32,123 nucleotides of DNA from Bacteroidota bacterium (lineage in GTDB: Bacteria; Bacteroidota; Bacteroidia; Chitinophagales; Chitinophagaceae), in contig JABDCE010000001.1 in assembly GCA_013288285.1 (NCBI GenBank), forward strand, positions 1 through 32,123. Direction: 5' to 3'. This document shows, piece by piece, positions 1 to 8,123 of this stretch (the first letter of the stretch is position 1; each line of letters begins with the position of its first letter). Position numbers and translations under genes: made by a program. The notes under the pieces were generated by a model that saw only the letters and a list, made by a program, of their open reading frames with translations, ran no database searches and was not told where the DNA came from.

Positions 1-763
1 ACAATACACAATAGCGTTCAAGCCCCAGGCTCCCGGTGCCTGCTATACGGAAGGCTGCATCTTCAAATACAAAATGCTGGAAGCGGGGGCTGTCTAATAA
101 TGGGCTTAGGCCCTCATACACCTTCGCCTTCCTGCTATCGTCAAGCGTCATGAAATGCTCATTGTCCGTCTTCAGCAACATAGCGCCCTTATGTTTGTAG
201 GTGCGCTTTGAGATGAATGATTCCCGGTCAAAGGTGTTGAGTTGCTCAAAATATTTTCTAAACTCGCCATGCGCTACCTCTGCTTCAAGCATCAGGGCTT
301 TGCCTTTTAGCAGCGTTGTAGTGTATGCTGCCATTATATCGTGCAGCGTCTTATGCAAGCCTATCGCGGCAACCTTCATCTGGCTGGCGGCTATGATGAT
401 GCTCGTGAGAAAACGTGCCAGCTCATATTCAGGACTGCTAAGAACAGCTTCGTCAAAATCGTTCAGATCGAAATAGACCAGCCTGTTCTCCCCTTTATAC
501 GAACCGAAATTCTCAAAGTGCAGGTCGCCGCATATCCACGTTTTTACTTTCGATTTATAGTCATACAGCTTTAAAAGGTCGGAAGCGAATAAATAGCAGG
601 TACCTCTGAAAAAACGGAACGGACTTTCTTTCAGCGCATCCCATTTTATTTCTCTCAGGCGCTCGGGTATCCCGGCATTATATTCATTGATCCTCTTTAT
701 TGCAGAAGCCATACCGTAAATATAAATCGTTTTCCTGGAGCATTTCAAGGCCTGCGCGGCCAT
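1..763 (-). CDS. DUF2252 family protein, C-terminus cut off by the window edge
   Basis: The minus-strand frame is open from a TAA at 785-787 down to base 1, so the gene continues outside the window. The translation carries the DUF2252 landmarks: SPFRFFRGT near the N-terminus, CGDLHFENFGSY followed by YFDLNDFDEA, and GTGSLGLERY just before the edge. The GDxHxxN and DxNDFD blocks resemble the catalytic and metal-binding loops of kinase-like (aminoglycoside-phosphotransferase-type) folds. The biochemical role of DUF2252 is not established. ATG codons occur at 763 and 712. The family-like sequence begins soon after 712, so the true start may be 712, giving a protein 17 residues shorter at the N-terminus. 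No strong ribosome-binding site decides between them. A short, apparently empty gap separates it from the next gene on the same strand. Confidence 0.8.
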   Translation of the reverse strand, partial: MAAQALKCSRKTIYIYGMASAIKRINEYNAGIPERLREIKWDALKESPFRFFRGTCYLFASDLLKLYDYKSKVKTWICGDLHFENFGSYKGENRLVYFDLNDFDEAVLSSPEYELARFLTSIIIAASQMKVAAIGLHKTLHDIMAAYTTTLLKGKALMLEAEVAHGEFRKYFEQLNTFDRESFISKRTYKHKGAMLLKTDNEHFMTLDDSRKAKVYEGLSPLLDSPRFQHFVFEDAAFRIAGTGSLGLERYCVL

Positions 764-835
764 TGTTACCCCATAGTCCCATTCTTAATGTTAAGGTAAC
801 ATGCACGCAATAAAAATTGTTCTACAGACAATGAT

Positions 836-1297
836 TTACCTGTCCGCTATCGTCCATACCGTTGTTCTGCCCAGTAGCGAGAAGCCTATGTATCCTCTTA
901 CGCTCAGCTTATTGTCTTTGAGGGTCATTTTGCAGCTGTAGGTTTTCCCGTTCTTAGGATCGTAGATAGTGCCGTCCTCATAACTGTTAGCGCCGTTTTT
1001 CTTAAATCCTTTTAGCAGTTGCAGGCCCATCAGCGGGTCATTGCGCCGGGCTTTATCCGGGTTGTTCTTATCCACTTTGGGTTTGCCATCTACGTTCGGT
1101 ACTTTCAGCCACACTACTTTGCCATAGAATTTCCCATCTGAACCTGTCGATATTTCAATTTTGGCGGTCTTCTCTTCATTATACCAAAGGTTCTTTTCCA
1201 GCGGGTCAGTTTGTGCTGCGGCCGTTAATCGCAGGCCCATAAACAGGATACCGAATAAAATGTACTTCACGGTGCGTCTCGAAAGCATAATCATCAT
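836..1297 (-). CDS. Secreted DUF2147 domain protein
   Basis: About 153 residues. It begins with an N-terminal signal peptide (hydrophobic stretch after LSRRTVKY, likely cleaved after AAAQ) followed by one DUF2147 domain. That domain shows the usual pattern: a W-Y/N-x-E-x(n)-I-E-I opening, FYGKVVWLK, GLQLLKGF, DGTIYDPKNGKTYSCKM, and a closing GYIGFSLLGRTTVW. DUF2147 proteins are small secreted beta-rich proteins of unknown function, common in Bacteroidota and Proteobacteria. Several ATGs are clustered (1297, 1294, 1288); 1288 would place Met directly before the basic signal-peptide n-region and is equally likely. The start lies 33 bases after the stop of the GIN-domain lipoprotein gene on the same strand, so the two may be co-transcribed. 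Confidence 0.85.
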   Translation of the reverse strand: MMIMLSRRTVKYILFGILFMGLRLTAAAQTDPLEKNLWYNEEKTAKIEISTGSDGKFYGKVVWLKVPNVDGKPKVDKNNPDKARRNDPLMGLQLLKGFKKNGANSYEDGTIYDPKNGKTYSCKMTLKDNKLSVRGYIGFSLLGRTTVWTIADR

Positions 1298-1330
1298 AAT
1301 AACCAAAAAAAAACAAAATTCCCGGCTTGG

Positions 1331-2125
1331 TCAGTTGGCGTCAGTTACAGAGCCCGCGCCAGATATATCTTTTGTAAGCGCAGGATGGCCTTTATATTTT
1401 ATTGCTGCTGCCCCGCTTACACTGGCTGTAAGTTTCTGCTGCGCACTTACTTCGCCCTTACCCGCACCCGATATAGATGCAGTCGTCTCCGTTGTTTGCA
1501 GTGGGAACGCCTTTATTTTCGCTGCGCCGCTGATGCCGTATGTAGCGTGATTTACGTTACCACCTCTTACTTCCATATAGGATGCACCACTTAATTCAGA
1601 CGACAGATTATCCACTGTCATATTGTCGATGCCTACCTTACTCGCACCAGATACTCCGGAATAGAAATTGCTTACGCTAATATTGGATAAATTAGCCCTG
1701 CTGGCCCCTGATATCTCCAGCTTGAAATCTTTGCCGCTGATGTTGCCCTGCACATCTGCACGTGGCGCGCCCGACAAAGAAAGCGCGTTAATAGACGGCA
1801 TGGTGATTTGCACCGTAACATCCTCGCAATCTAACTTCCAGTTCTCGTCCAGGTCGCTGTATATGGTCAGTGTATTGTTTTTTACTTCGGCCTTCAGATG
1901 TTTAATGACATTGTTGTACCCGCTGATCTGTATGCCCGGCTGAGACCCATTCTGCACCGCTATCCCAACTTTTAATGGCAGGTCTATATCAACAGCGCTG
2001 AACGACGAAACCTCGGGGTTAGTTGTTCCCTTAGGCCCTTCTCCCTTCAGTTCGTTCATCTTGCACGATGAACTGAAGATAATGGCGCCGGTAAAAATGA
2101 ATAAGGATAAAAGACATTTTTTCAT
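1331..2125 (-). CDS. Head GIN domain (DUF2807) lipoprotein
   Basis: 264 residues. The N-terminus is a lipoprotein signal with a lipobox ending SSSC, so the mature protein should be lipid-anchored at about Cys21. The rest is a single putative auto-transporter adhesin head GIN domain (DUF2807). It has a VSSFSAVDIDLPLKVGI opening and then repeating beta-helix turns, each bearing an SGAS, SGAG or SGAA motif (for example LSGAPRADV, ISGASRANL, SGASKVGI, ISGAGKGEV). This is the family's right-handed beta-helix signature. The molecular role is not known; family members are outer-membrane or periplasmic proteins abundant in Bacteroidota. It precedes the DUF2147 gene on the same strand by a short gap, consistent with an envelope-protein operon. 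Confidence 0.88.
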   Translation of the reverse strand: MKKCLLSLFIFTGAIIFSSSCKMNELKGEGPKGTTNPEVSSFSAVDIDLPLKVGIAVQNGSQPGIQISGYNNVIKHLKAEVKNNTLTIYSDLDENWKLDCEDVTVQITMPSINALSLSGAPRADVQGNISGKDFKLEISGASRANLSNISVSNFYSGVSGASKVGIDNMTVDNLSSELSGASYMEVRGGNVNHATYGISGAAKIKAFPLQTTETTASISGAGKGEVSAQQKLTASVSGAAAIKYKGHPALTKDISGAGSVTDAN

Positions 2126-2149
2126 GACCGGTATTTTTTGAGTTAAGTT

Positions 2150-2377
2150 TTACCTCGTATTCGTGCTGTTCGCCCGGTTATTCTTCCACCACAGCGCACC
2201 TACCGTGCCCATAATGGCAAGTGGCAGAAATGCCAGGTACAGAATACCCCCGTTAAGCCCTTTGGCGCTTTTGTCATCAAGCCCCTGCGCTGTTTTTGTA
2301 CAAACAGAACAACCCTGCCCCCAAGCCACAGGCGTCATCATCACCAATACTAATCCTATCAGCACACGCTTTTTCAT
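2150..2377 (-). CDS. Small secreted/membrane protein with CxxC motif
   Basis: 75 residues with a signal peptide (residues 1-21, ending WGQ). A CSVC pair follows at Cys23 and Cys26, then a short polar linker (KTAQGLDDKSAKGLNGG), one predicted membrane helix at about 46-64, and a basic tail. The CxxC directly after the signal peptide suggests a metal-binding or redox-active motif on the periplasmic side; this is inference. I do not recognise a named family. It starts 67 bases downstream of the beta-barrel gene on the same strand, which suggests a functional link. It lies 24 bases before the GIN lipoprotein gene. Confidence 0.7.
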   Translation of the reverse strand: MKKRVLIGLVLVMMTPVAWGQGCSVCTKTAQGLDDKSAKGLNGGILYLAFLPLAIMGTVGALWWKNNRANSTNTR

Positions 2378-2444
2378 ACTATAAAGTTACTTTGTCCGTA
2401 TCAGAATTCAAAATCATATACGCTGCCAGATGCCGGAGTAGCGC

Positions 2445-3428
2445 TTAATGCTTTGTATCCGTGTTTTTCTTGTGAAAATAAAAATACCGCTGTACACCTA
2501 ATGTATACACCGGGTAATAGTGCACATAAGACCGGTTTACTACAGGGAAACCTACCGAAAAATCTACCCTGATATCGGAATGGATAATAGCCTGCACACC
2601 CGGATATACTTCCAGGTACTGGCTGCCCTGCAGCACTTTATTGCCCAGGGTGCTGATACCGTATTGCGGTGAATTGTAGTATACGTTGCCTACCTGCATC
2701 TGCATGGCCCCATAGTCTTTGCCAATGAACTCCAGGTAAATATTCCAGTTTACCTGGTCGTAGCTGGTATAGGTGTGTGGTGCCAGCAGGTACCCGAATG
2801 ACAAGCTATAATTATAGCCATTGGCATAAGTGATGGTAGCAGGCACGCCCGGCAGCCCCGGTATCTCGTCAGGCACATTGCCCTGGTATTTGAAAGGTAC
2901 GATGATACCGCCAGTTAGCGATACCGCAAACCGATGGTGAAGGTAGGTGGCGATAAGGCCACCGCCTACGCCGCTGTTATCGTCCAGCAGGGTGGGCTCT
3001 GCCTCATCATGCGCCACTTTTAGCAGCGAGTATTCGCCATATACCGCAGCCCTAAAATGACTGTTTTGCCCATCTGAAGTAAAGAAGCGGTATTTAGCAT
3101 AGAAGTCCACTCCGTTAAACAGGTAGGGGTGGGTAACGCCTATCTGCGGCGTATTATGTACCGGGAATTCGGGAGGCAGGTCCTTGTTGTGGTGATTAGA
3201 AACATTAGGGGTCGCTTGTATCGTCAGTTTCGGGGTGAGGCCATACATAACCCGCAGCGCAAACAGGTTACGTATCCTGTCCACCTCATTATAGGTCTCC
3301 GCAAAGGCGCGGATGCCTATCGCACCCTTCGGAACATTGCTTGCAGGGTCGGCCACTGGAAATAACTCCTGCGCATGCAGCGGTAATGCCAGCAAAACAA
3401 GTGCGATATAAAATAATAGTTTTCGCAT
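2445..3428 (-). CDS. Putative outer-membrane beta-barrel protein
   Basis: About 327 residues with a clear signal peptide (KLLFYIALVLLALPLHAQ). The mature part is rich in alternating aromatic/hydrophobic strands such as VDFYAKYRFF, FRAAVYGEYS, NYSLSFGYLLA and NWNIYLEFIG. It ends in a strand-like LGVQRYFYF with an aromatic-rich C-terminus, as in outer-membrane barrels. It resembles the loosely defined barrel/transporter proteins of Bacteroidota, but I cannot name a family or substrate. The ATG at 3428 is chosen because it begins the signal peptide and is preceded by a GGAGG-like sequence; an upstream TTG at 3443 is unlikely. It sits upstream of the CxxC membrane protein on the same strand, and the two may form an operon. 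Confidence 0.7.
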   Translation of the reverse strand: MRKLLFYIALVLLALPLHAQELFPVADPASNVPKGAIGIRAFAETYNEVDRIRNLFALRVMYGLTPKLTIQATPNVSNHHNKDLPPEFPVHNTPQIGVTHPYLFNGVDFYAKYRFFTSDGQNSHFRAAVYGEYSLLKVAHDEAEPTLLDDNSGVGGGLIATYLHHRFAVSLTGGIIVPFKYQGNVPDEIPGLPGVPATITYANGYNYSLSFGYLLAPHTYTSYDQVNWNIYLEFIGKDYGAMQMQVGNVYYNSPQYGISTLGNKVLQGSQYLEVYPGVQAIIHSDIRVDFSVGFPVVNRSYVHYYPVYTLGVQRYFYFHKKNTDTKH

Positions 3429-3488
3429 AAGCCCTCCATACAAAGTTATGGGATTCTATGGTTGCTAATGCGTATAGGTATGGAAAAC

Positions 3489-3515
3489 AAAAACCTCTGC
3501 ATGGCAGAGGTTTTT
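3489..3515 (-). terminator. Rho-independent terminator downstream of atpG
   Basis: A perfect 12-bp inverted repeat, left arm 3489-3500 and right arm 3504-3515, encloses a 3-base loop. The arms end in A5 and T5, so it can work in both directions. It begins about 20 bases after the atpG stop codon and separates atpG from the beta-barrel gene. Confidence 0.85.
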
Positions 3516-3535
3516 GTATAAATATCTGGGAAAAA

Positions 3536-4417
3536 TTATCCTTGCAATGCAGCAGCACCGCTCACTATCTCCGTAAGTTCGGTGGTGATAGCTGCCTGGC
3601 GGGCCCTGTTGTAGCTGATCTTCAGTGATTTAAGCAGTTCGTTGGCGTTCTCACTTGCTTTATCCATCGCAGTCATACGTGCACCATGTTCCGATGCGTT
3701 AGCATCCAGCACCGCCTTGAATACCTGTGTATTCAATATCTTCGGCATCAGTTCCTGCAACAATACACCCATAGATGGCTCGAAAATAAAGTCGGTAGAT
3801 TTATCCCCTTTCTTTTTCTCTGTCTTTGGAATCGGCAGGTAGGCTTCAGCTGTAAATATCTGTGTGGCTGCATTCTTGAACTGGCTGTAAACAAGCTCCA
3901 CACGGTCAAACTCCTTATTCAGGAAAGCCTTTTGTGCGTAGGTGGCAGCATTGCGTACGTTGTCAAACGACAGGTCGGCAAATATGCTCCAGTATGCGTC
4001 TACAACCTTATAGTTGTTGCGTACAAAGTATTCATAACCTTTCTTGCCAATAGGTAAGATAGTTACATTTCCTTTCGCAAACTGTGAAGCGTACTTGGTA
4101 CTAATGACCTCACGCGTCAGCTTTATTATGTATGAATTATAACCTCCGCAAAGACCACGGTCGCTGGTGATAGGTATCATCAGCACACGTTCAGCCGGAC
4201 GCTCATCAGCCAGGGGCATGCTGCCTTCTGACGAAGAACCGCTTACGATGTTACTCAGCATTTCCTGGAGTTTCTGGCTGTAAGGACGCATCTGGATAAT
4301 AGCATCCTGCGCACGGCGCAATTTTGCCGCACTCACCATCTTCATCGCCTTAGTGATCTGCTGTGTAGAGGTTACTGACTTTATACGGTTACGAACTTCT
4401 TTAAGCTGTCCTGACAT
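3536..4417 (-). CDS. atpG: ATP synthase F1 gamma subunit
   Basis: 293 residues, normal family length. The N-terminal helix (KEVRNRIKSVTSTQQITKAM, then KMVSAAKLRRAQ) and the C-terminal signature (YNRARQAAITTELTEIVSGAAAL) are the two halves of the coiled-coil shaft that turns inside the alpha3-beta3 ring and couples proton flow to ATP synthesis. The central Rossmann-like domain with ITSDRGLCGGYN is also present. The start is ATG, directly before the conserved SGQLKEVRNRI. The gene is alone: upstream is an unrelated lipoprotein gene and downstream a strong terminator. The usual neighbours atpA, atpH and atpD are not in the window, so it is probably transcribed separately. Confidence 0.97.
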   Translation of the reverse strand: MSGQLKEVRNRIKSVTSTQQITKAMKMVSAAKLRRAQDAIIQMRPYSQKLQEMLSNIVSGSSSEGSMPLADERPAERVLMIPITSDRGLCGGYNSYIIKLTREVISTKYASQFAKGNVTILPIGKKGYEYFVRNNYKVVDAYWSIFADLSFDNVRNAATYAQKAFLNKEFDRVELVYSQFKNAATQIFTAEAYLPIPKTEKKKGDKSTDFIFEPSMGVLLQELMPKILNTQVFKAVLDANASEHGARMTAMDKASENANELLKSLKISYNRARQAAITTELTEIVSGAAALQG

Positions 4418-4448
4418 GTTTATGTAAAATAAAATGATATAATCGCGG

Positions 4449-4456
4449 CAAAATTA
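4449..4456 (-). promoter_or_regulatory. Possible -7 element for atpG
   Basis: On the minus strand this reads TAATTTTG, matching the Bacteroidota TAnnTTTG -7 consensus, 31 bases upstream of the atpG ATG. No clear TTTG -33 box is seen at the right distance, so the call rests on one element only. Confidence 0.35.
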
Positions 4457-4591
4457 CCACATTTTTCTGTAAGTAAAAAAAGTGATGCTGATACGCTTGA
4501 AATCCCGTTGAGCGGGCTATGATATATGGATAAAAGTAAAATTGTATCTCGCCGGCAATAGTTACAAATGGCGACATAGGTTTTCCGGGCC

Positions 4592-5137
4592 TTATTGCTC
4601 TTTCAACTCTTTAATAAGGATCACCGTTTCCGCCCACAATTCAGATTGCTTGGTACTGAAATCATTGGAATTGACAGCAATGTCTACATTATCTGCGTCA
4701 ATCCATTTGATCAGTTTATTTTTATTAAAATAAAACCTGCTCACCTCCATGCGGGTCTTCTTATCGTCATACCATACAGAGTCACCATACGCCTTTGCCT
4801 TCTCCTCTGTATAACTCGTAGGCTTGTTGTACACAAAATTCTGTTTCACCGCCATTATCAGCATTCCATCATCGAAGTAGTATTCAGAAAATACCCTGTT
4901 GCTGTCTGTGTATCGCTCTGCTGTTATCTTCTTTACTTCATCGTCGCGGTAGTAACCGGTAATGCTCCCCGCATTAACTGTGGTAAGATCATCAACCTGT
5001 TTACGGGTGTAATCTTTGAGTTTCTCGTTAATGTGTGTGTAGTTCTTTTTTATATCCGCAAGTATATCCTCTTGCTTCTTTTTGCAGGACGATAAACAAA
5101 AGAATGACAGTAAAAATATAACAAGTAGTTGTCTCAT
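4592..5137 (-). CDS. Lipoprotein of unknown function
   Basis: 181 residues. The N-terminus is a lipoprotein signal (hydrophobic core LLVIFLLSFFC, lipobox LSSC), with the lipidated Cys followed by KKK. The mature part is charged, with a helical N-terminal region (EDILADIKKNYTHINEKLKDY) and then several short beta-type segments with GYYRDDEVKKI, EYYFDDGMLIM and RFYFNKNKLIKWID. This pattern is common in Bacteroidota lipoproteins that carry a repeated beta-strand module. I do not recognise a named domain. It is monocistronic as far as can be seen, with about 170 bases on the atpG side. Confidence 0.75.
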   Translation of the reverse strand: MRQLLVIFLLSFFCLSSCKKKQEDILADIKKNYTHINEKLKDYTRKQVDDLTTVNAGSITGYYRDDEVKKITAERYTDSNRVFSEYYFDDGMLIMAVKQNFVYNKPTSYTEEKAKAYGDSVWYDDKKTRMEVSRFYFNKNKLIKWIDADNVDIAVNSNDFSTKQSELWAETVILIKELKEQ

Positions 5138-5205
5138 AGCAGTCGCTGAAAGGCCGAAATTAATACTTTTTTGTTTGGTCGTCCGCAGTTCAATAAACGA
5201 CCATG

Positions 5206-6882
5206 TTAATAGCCGGCCATTGCTCCCACCAGGCGCTTGGTGTAATCGTCCTTAGGGTGCATCAGCACCTGGTTTGCTGTGCCATTCTCCACTATTTTTC
5301 CGGCATGCATCACCAATACCCGGTCGCTGATGTAATGCACTACAGACAGATCGTGAGAAATGAACAGATAAGTGAGCCCAAACTCCTGCTGCAGGTCTTT
5401 AAGCAGGTTCAGCATCTGGGCCTGAATGCTTACGTCTAATGCAGAGACACTTTCATCACAGATGACCAACTGCGGACGCAGAGACAGTGCACGGGCTATA
5501 CCTATACGCTGCCGCTGTCCACCAGAAAACTGGTGCGGATAACGGTGATAGGCATCTGCCGGCAGTTGCACCAGGTCCAGCAAGCGCATCACTTCCTTAT
5601 GCGTCTCATTTTTGGGAACCATATTGTGTATTATCAGCGGTTCGCTCAGCATCTCGCCTATGGTCATACGCGGATTAAGCGATGAATACGGATCCTGGAA
5701 GATCATTTGTATCTGCCTGCGCACTTGTCGCCATTCGTTTACGGGAATAGTTGCCAGGTCTTGTCCATTAAATATCATAGACCCGCTATGCACAGGTACT
5801 AATCCGGTAAGAGCACGGCTCAGCGTACTTTTTCCGCTGCCGCTTTCACCCACAAGGCCCAGTATTTCTCCCTTATTGATAGAGAATGAGATGCCATCTA
5901 CAGCTTTAAAATAGCTGGTAGGTTTACCCAACAGGCTCTTTTCTTCGGTGAACCAAACGTGCAGATCATTCACAGTAAATAGTGATTCTTGTATGGGTGG
6001 AACATTGATAAATGAAGATATATTTTCGGCAGTTGCTTCATTCTCCCCGGCTATAAGATCAGAGACTACCTGTAGCCTATGGCCTTTCTTATCAGGTGAT
6101 GGCTTACAGGCCAGCAGGGCTTTTGTATAGCTGTTTTGCGGATCGTTGAGCACTTGCGCGGCAAGGCCGTACTCCATTAGCTCACCTTTATACATCACCA
6201 GCACATCATCGGCTATTGCAGCGGCCAGCGATAAGTCGTGTGTAATAAATATCATTGCAGACTGATGCTCCTCCTGTAGCGCCTGCATAAGTCGTATTAT
6301 TTCCTGCTGCACGGTTACATCTAGAGCGGTGGTAGGTTCATCTGCTATCAGCAGCGCAGGATGGTTACACATGGCCATTGCTATCATTATCCGCTGTTTC
6401 TGCCCGCCTGATAACTGGTGCGGGTAGCGCCCATAAATTTTTGCAGGATCGGGTAGTTGCACCTTATTCAGCCAGTCTATGGCCAGTTGCTTTGCTGCAT
6501 CTCCGCTTATTTTTTGATGTGCCAGTATTGCCTCCCGCAGTTGTTTGCCAACCGTCATTACCGGGTTAAGCGAACTCATTGGTTCCTGGAATACCATGCC
6601 TATATCGCGTCCCCGCAACTGTTGCAGGTTAGCCTGGGTAAGCGAGATGTCGGCTTTGTTTGTGGTAAGTTGCAGGTCTCCTGTCAGTGATGCCGTTTTA
6701 GGCAATAGTCCCATCAGCGCCAACGCGGTAAGCGATTTTCCAGATCCGCTCTCACCTACAATGGCAAGTGTTTTGCCTTTGCCTACCTTGAATGAAATAT
6801 TATTGACCGCTGTGAACAGGGCGCTACGGTCGAACGTTATCTTGAGGCCATCGACCCGCAATATGTTTTTTTCTTCCTGCAT
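5206..6882 (-). CDS. Peptide-type ABC transporter, fused double ATP-binding protein
   Basis: About 558 residues with two complete ABC ATPase domains in tandem, as in YejF/GsiA-type dipeptide and oligopeptide importers. Each half has Walker A (GESGSGKS), Q-loop ([11 protein letters not shown] and [11 protein letters not shown]), ABC signature (LSGGQKQR and FSGGQRQR), Walker B with catalytic Glu or its equivalent ([12 protein letters not shown] and [12 protein letters not shown]) and a switch His (FITHD and FISHD). The half-domain C-termini carry the oligopeptide-type extension. It should power import of peptides or similar solutes at the inner membrane, but permease and binding-protein genes are not in the window. 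The ATG at 6882 overlaps the TGA of AMP nucleosidase by one base (TGATG), implying translational coupling. In the second half the Walker B Glu is present (CDES). Confidence 0.93.
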   Translation of the reverse strand: MQEEKNILRVDGLKITFDRSALFTAVNNISFKVGKGKTLAIVGESGSGKSLTALALMGLLPKTASLTGDLQLTTNKADISLTQANLQQLRGRDIGMVFQEPMSSLNPVMTVGKQLREAILAHQKISGDAAKQLAIDWLNKVQLPDPAKIYGRYPHQLSGGQKQRIMIAMAMCNHPALLIADEPTTALDVTVQQEIIRLMQALQEEHQSAMIFITHDLSLAAAIADDVLVMYKGELMEYGLAAQVLNDPQNSYTKALLACKPSPDKKGHRLQVVSDLIAGENEATAENISSFINVPPIQESLFTVNDLHVWFTEEKSLLGKPTSYFKAVDGISFSINKGEILGLVGESGSGKSTLSRALTGLVPVHSGSMIFNGQDLATIPVNEWRQVRRQIQMIFQDPYSSLNPRMTIGEMLSEPLIIHNMVPKNETHKEVMRLLDLVQLPADAYHRYPHQFSGGQRQRIGIARALSLRPQLVICDESVSALDVSIQAQMLNLLKDLQQEFGLTYLFISHDLSVVHYISDRVLVMHAGKIVENGTANQVLMHPKDDYTKRLVGAMAGY

Positions 6883-7652
6883 CAAAACCGGAGATGCTTA
6901 ACGGTCTGGCCGCCATTTATCAGTTGTTTCAGCGAGTCAATGCCTATCATTAAATGCTGGTCTACAAACTTCCTGGTCACTGCATTATCGCTTTCAGCCG
7001 TTTTTACACCTTCCGGCACCATAGGCTGGTCAGATACTAGTAGCAATGCGCCGGTAGGTATTCGGTTGCTAAACCCGGTAATGAAGATGGTGGCTGTTTC
7101 CATATCTATGGCCATGGCTCTTATCTTACGCAGGTATTCTTTGAATTCCTCATCATGCTCCCATACCCGGCGGTTAGTAGTGTATACTGTTCCCGTCCAG
7201 TAGTCCAGCGAGTGATCGCGGATCGTTGTAGAAATGGCTTTCTGCAACGCAAACGAAGGTAGGGCAGGCACTTCAGGTGGAAAATAGTCATTGCTGGTAC
7301 CATCACCTCTTATGGCGGCTATCGGCAGTATCAGGTCACCTACATTGTTTACTTTTTTTAACCCGCCGCATTTCCCCAGGAAAAGCACAGCTTTCGGAGA
7401 AATGGCGGAAAGTAGGTCCATCGTAGTTGCTGCCGTAGGGCTGCCCATTCCAAAATTGATGATCGTGATATTTTCGGCGGTCGCGCATTGCATAGGTTTG
7501 TCGTGGCCCACAACCTGCACATTGTGCATTTTGGCAAAAATCTCCACGTAGTTGCTGAAGTTACATAGGAGGATATAATGCCCAAAGTCTTTTAGCGACT
7601 GGCCTGTATATCGGGGCAGCCAGTTCTCTACTATTTCCTCCTTTGTTTTCAT
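6882..7652 (-). CDS. amn: AMP nucleosidase (PNP/UDP phosphorylase fold)
   Basis: 256 residues. The sequence has the nucleoside-phosphorylase-fold landmarks: NFGMGSPTAATTMDLL (phosphate/ribose site), VLFLGKCGGL, AIDMETATIFITG (the Met-Glu ribose-binding pair) and LLLVSDQPMVPEG. It lacks the extra N-terminal domain of the roughly 480-residue E. coli enzyme, as is usual for the short Bacteroidota form. AMP nucleosidase hydrolyses AMP to adenine and ribose 5-phosphate in the cytoplasm and so regulates adenylate pools. The stop codon overlaps the start of the peptide ABC transporter gene, so the two are made from one transcript. The start region is only 27 bases from the divergent HsdR-N gene, whose promoter overlaps the first codons of amn. 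Confidence 0.9.
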   Translation of the reverse strand: MKTKEEIVENWLPRYTGQSLKDFGHYILLCNFSNYVEIFAKMHNVQVVGHDKPMQCATAENITIINFGMGSPTAATTMDLLSAISPKAVLFLGKCGGLKKVNNVGDLILPIAAIRGDGTSNDYFPPEVPALPSFALQKAISTTIRDHSLDYWTGTVYTTNRRVWEHDEEFKEYLRKIRAMAIDMETATIFITGFSNRIPTGALLLVSDQPMVPEGVKTAESDNAVTRKFVDQHLMIGIDSLKQLINGGQTVKHLRF

Positions 7653-7673
7653 ACCTTAAAGTTAATACTTTTG
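7642..7673 (+). promoter_or_regulatory. Bacteroidota-type promoter for the HsdR-N gene
   Basis: TTTG at 7642-7645, 20 bases, then TACTTTTG at 7666-7673. The ATG at 7680 is only 6 bases after the -7 box, so the mRNA would have little or no leader. The -33 box lies inside the first codons of the divergent amn gene. Confidence 0.65.
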
Positions 7674-7679
7674 AATAGA

Positions 7680-8123
7680 ATGATCAACGTCGACTTTTCA
7701 AATATCCGGTTAAAGCTGAAGCAGGAAAATGATAAGACCACTGTCTTTGATCCCATCCGTAAAAAATGGGTCGTTCTCACGCCCGAAGAGCATGTGCGGC
7801 AGTATGTGATCCAGTACATGATCATCAGCATGAATTATCCGGCATCACTGCTGGCTGTTGAAAAGACGATTCAGGTAGGGACGTTGAACAAACGGTTTGA
7901 TATAGTGGTCTACGACCGGGAACATAGGCCGTGGATGCTGGTAGAATGTAAGGCTCCCGAAGTTCCGGTCACGGAAAATACTTTGCATCAGTTACTCAAC
8001 TATCAGCAAAGGATACAGGGTATTTACTGGTTACTTACCAATGGGCATCAGATCTTTTGTGCAGATGCGCGCGATACAGAAAACATTAGGTGGATGGACT
8101 CACTTCCCCAATATGATCTTTGA
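7680..8123 (+). CDS. Stand-alone HsdR N-terminal-type nuclease domain protein
   Basis: About 147 residues, consisting of only the type I restriction enzyme R-protein N-terminal domain (HSDR_N_2-like). The PD-(D/E)xK-type core is visible: RFDIVVYD (Asp) followed by WMLVECKAP (ExK), after the entry EEHVRQYVIQYMI and before LLNYQQRI. The helicase and specificity parts of an R subunit are absent, and no hsdM or hsdS gene is near. Such orphan domains are frequent in Bacteroidota; their role is unknown, though nucleic-acid cleavage or binding is plausible. The ATG at 7680 is preferred over a TTG three codons earlier because the promoter -7 box overlaps that TTG. The last 24 bases overlap the end of the convergent S41 peptidase gene. 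Confidence 0.8.
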   Translation: MINVDFSNIRLKLKQENDKTTVFDPIRKKWVVLTPEEHVRQYVIQYMIISMNYPASLLAVEKTIQVGTLNKRFDIVVYDREHRPWMLVECKAPEVPVTENTLHQLLNYQQRIQGIYWLLTNGHQIFCADARDTENIRWMDSLPQYDL

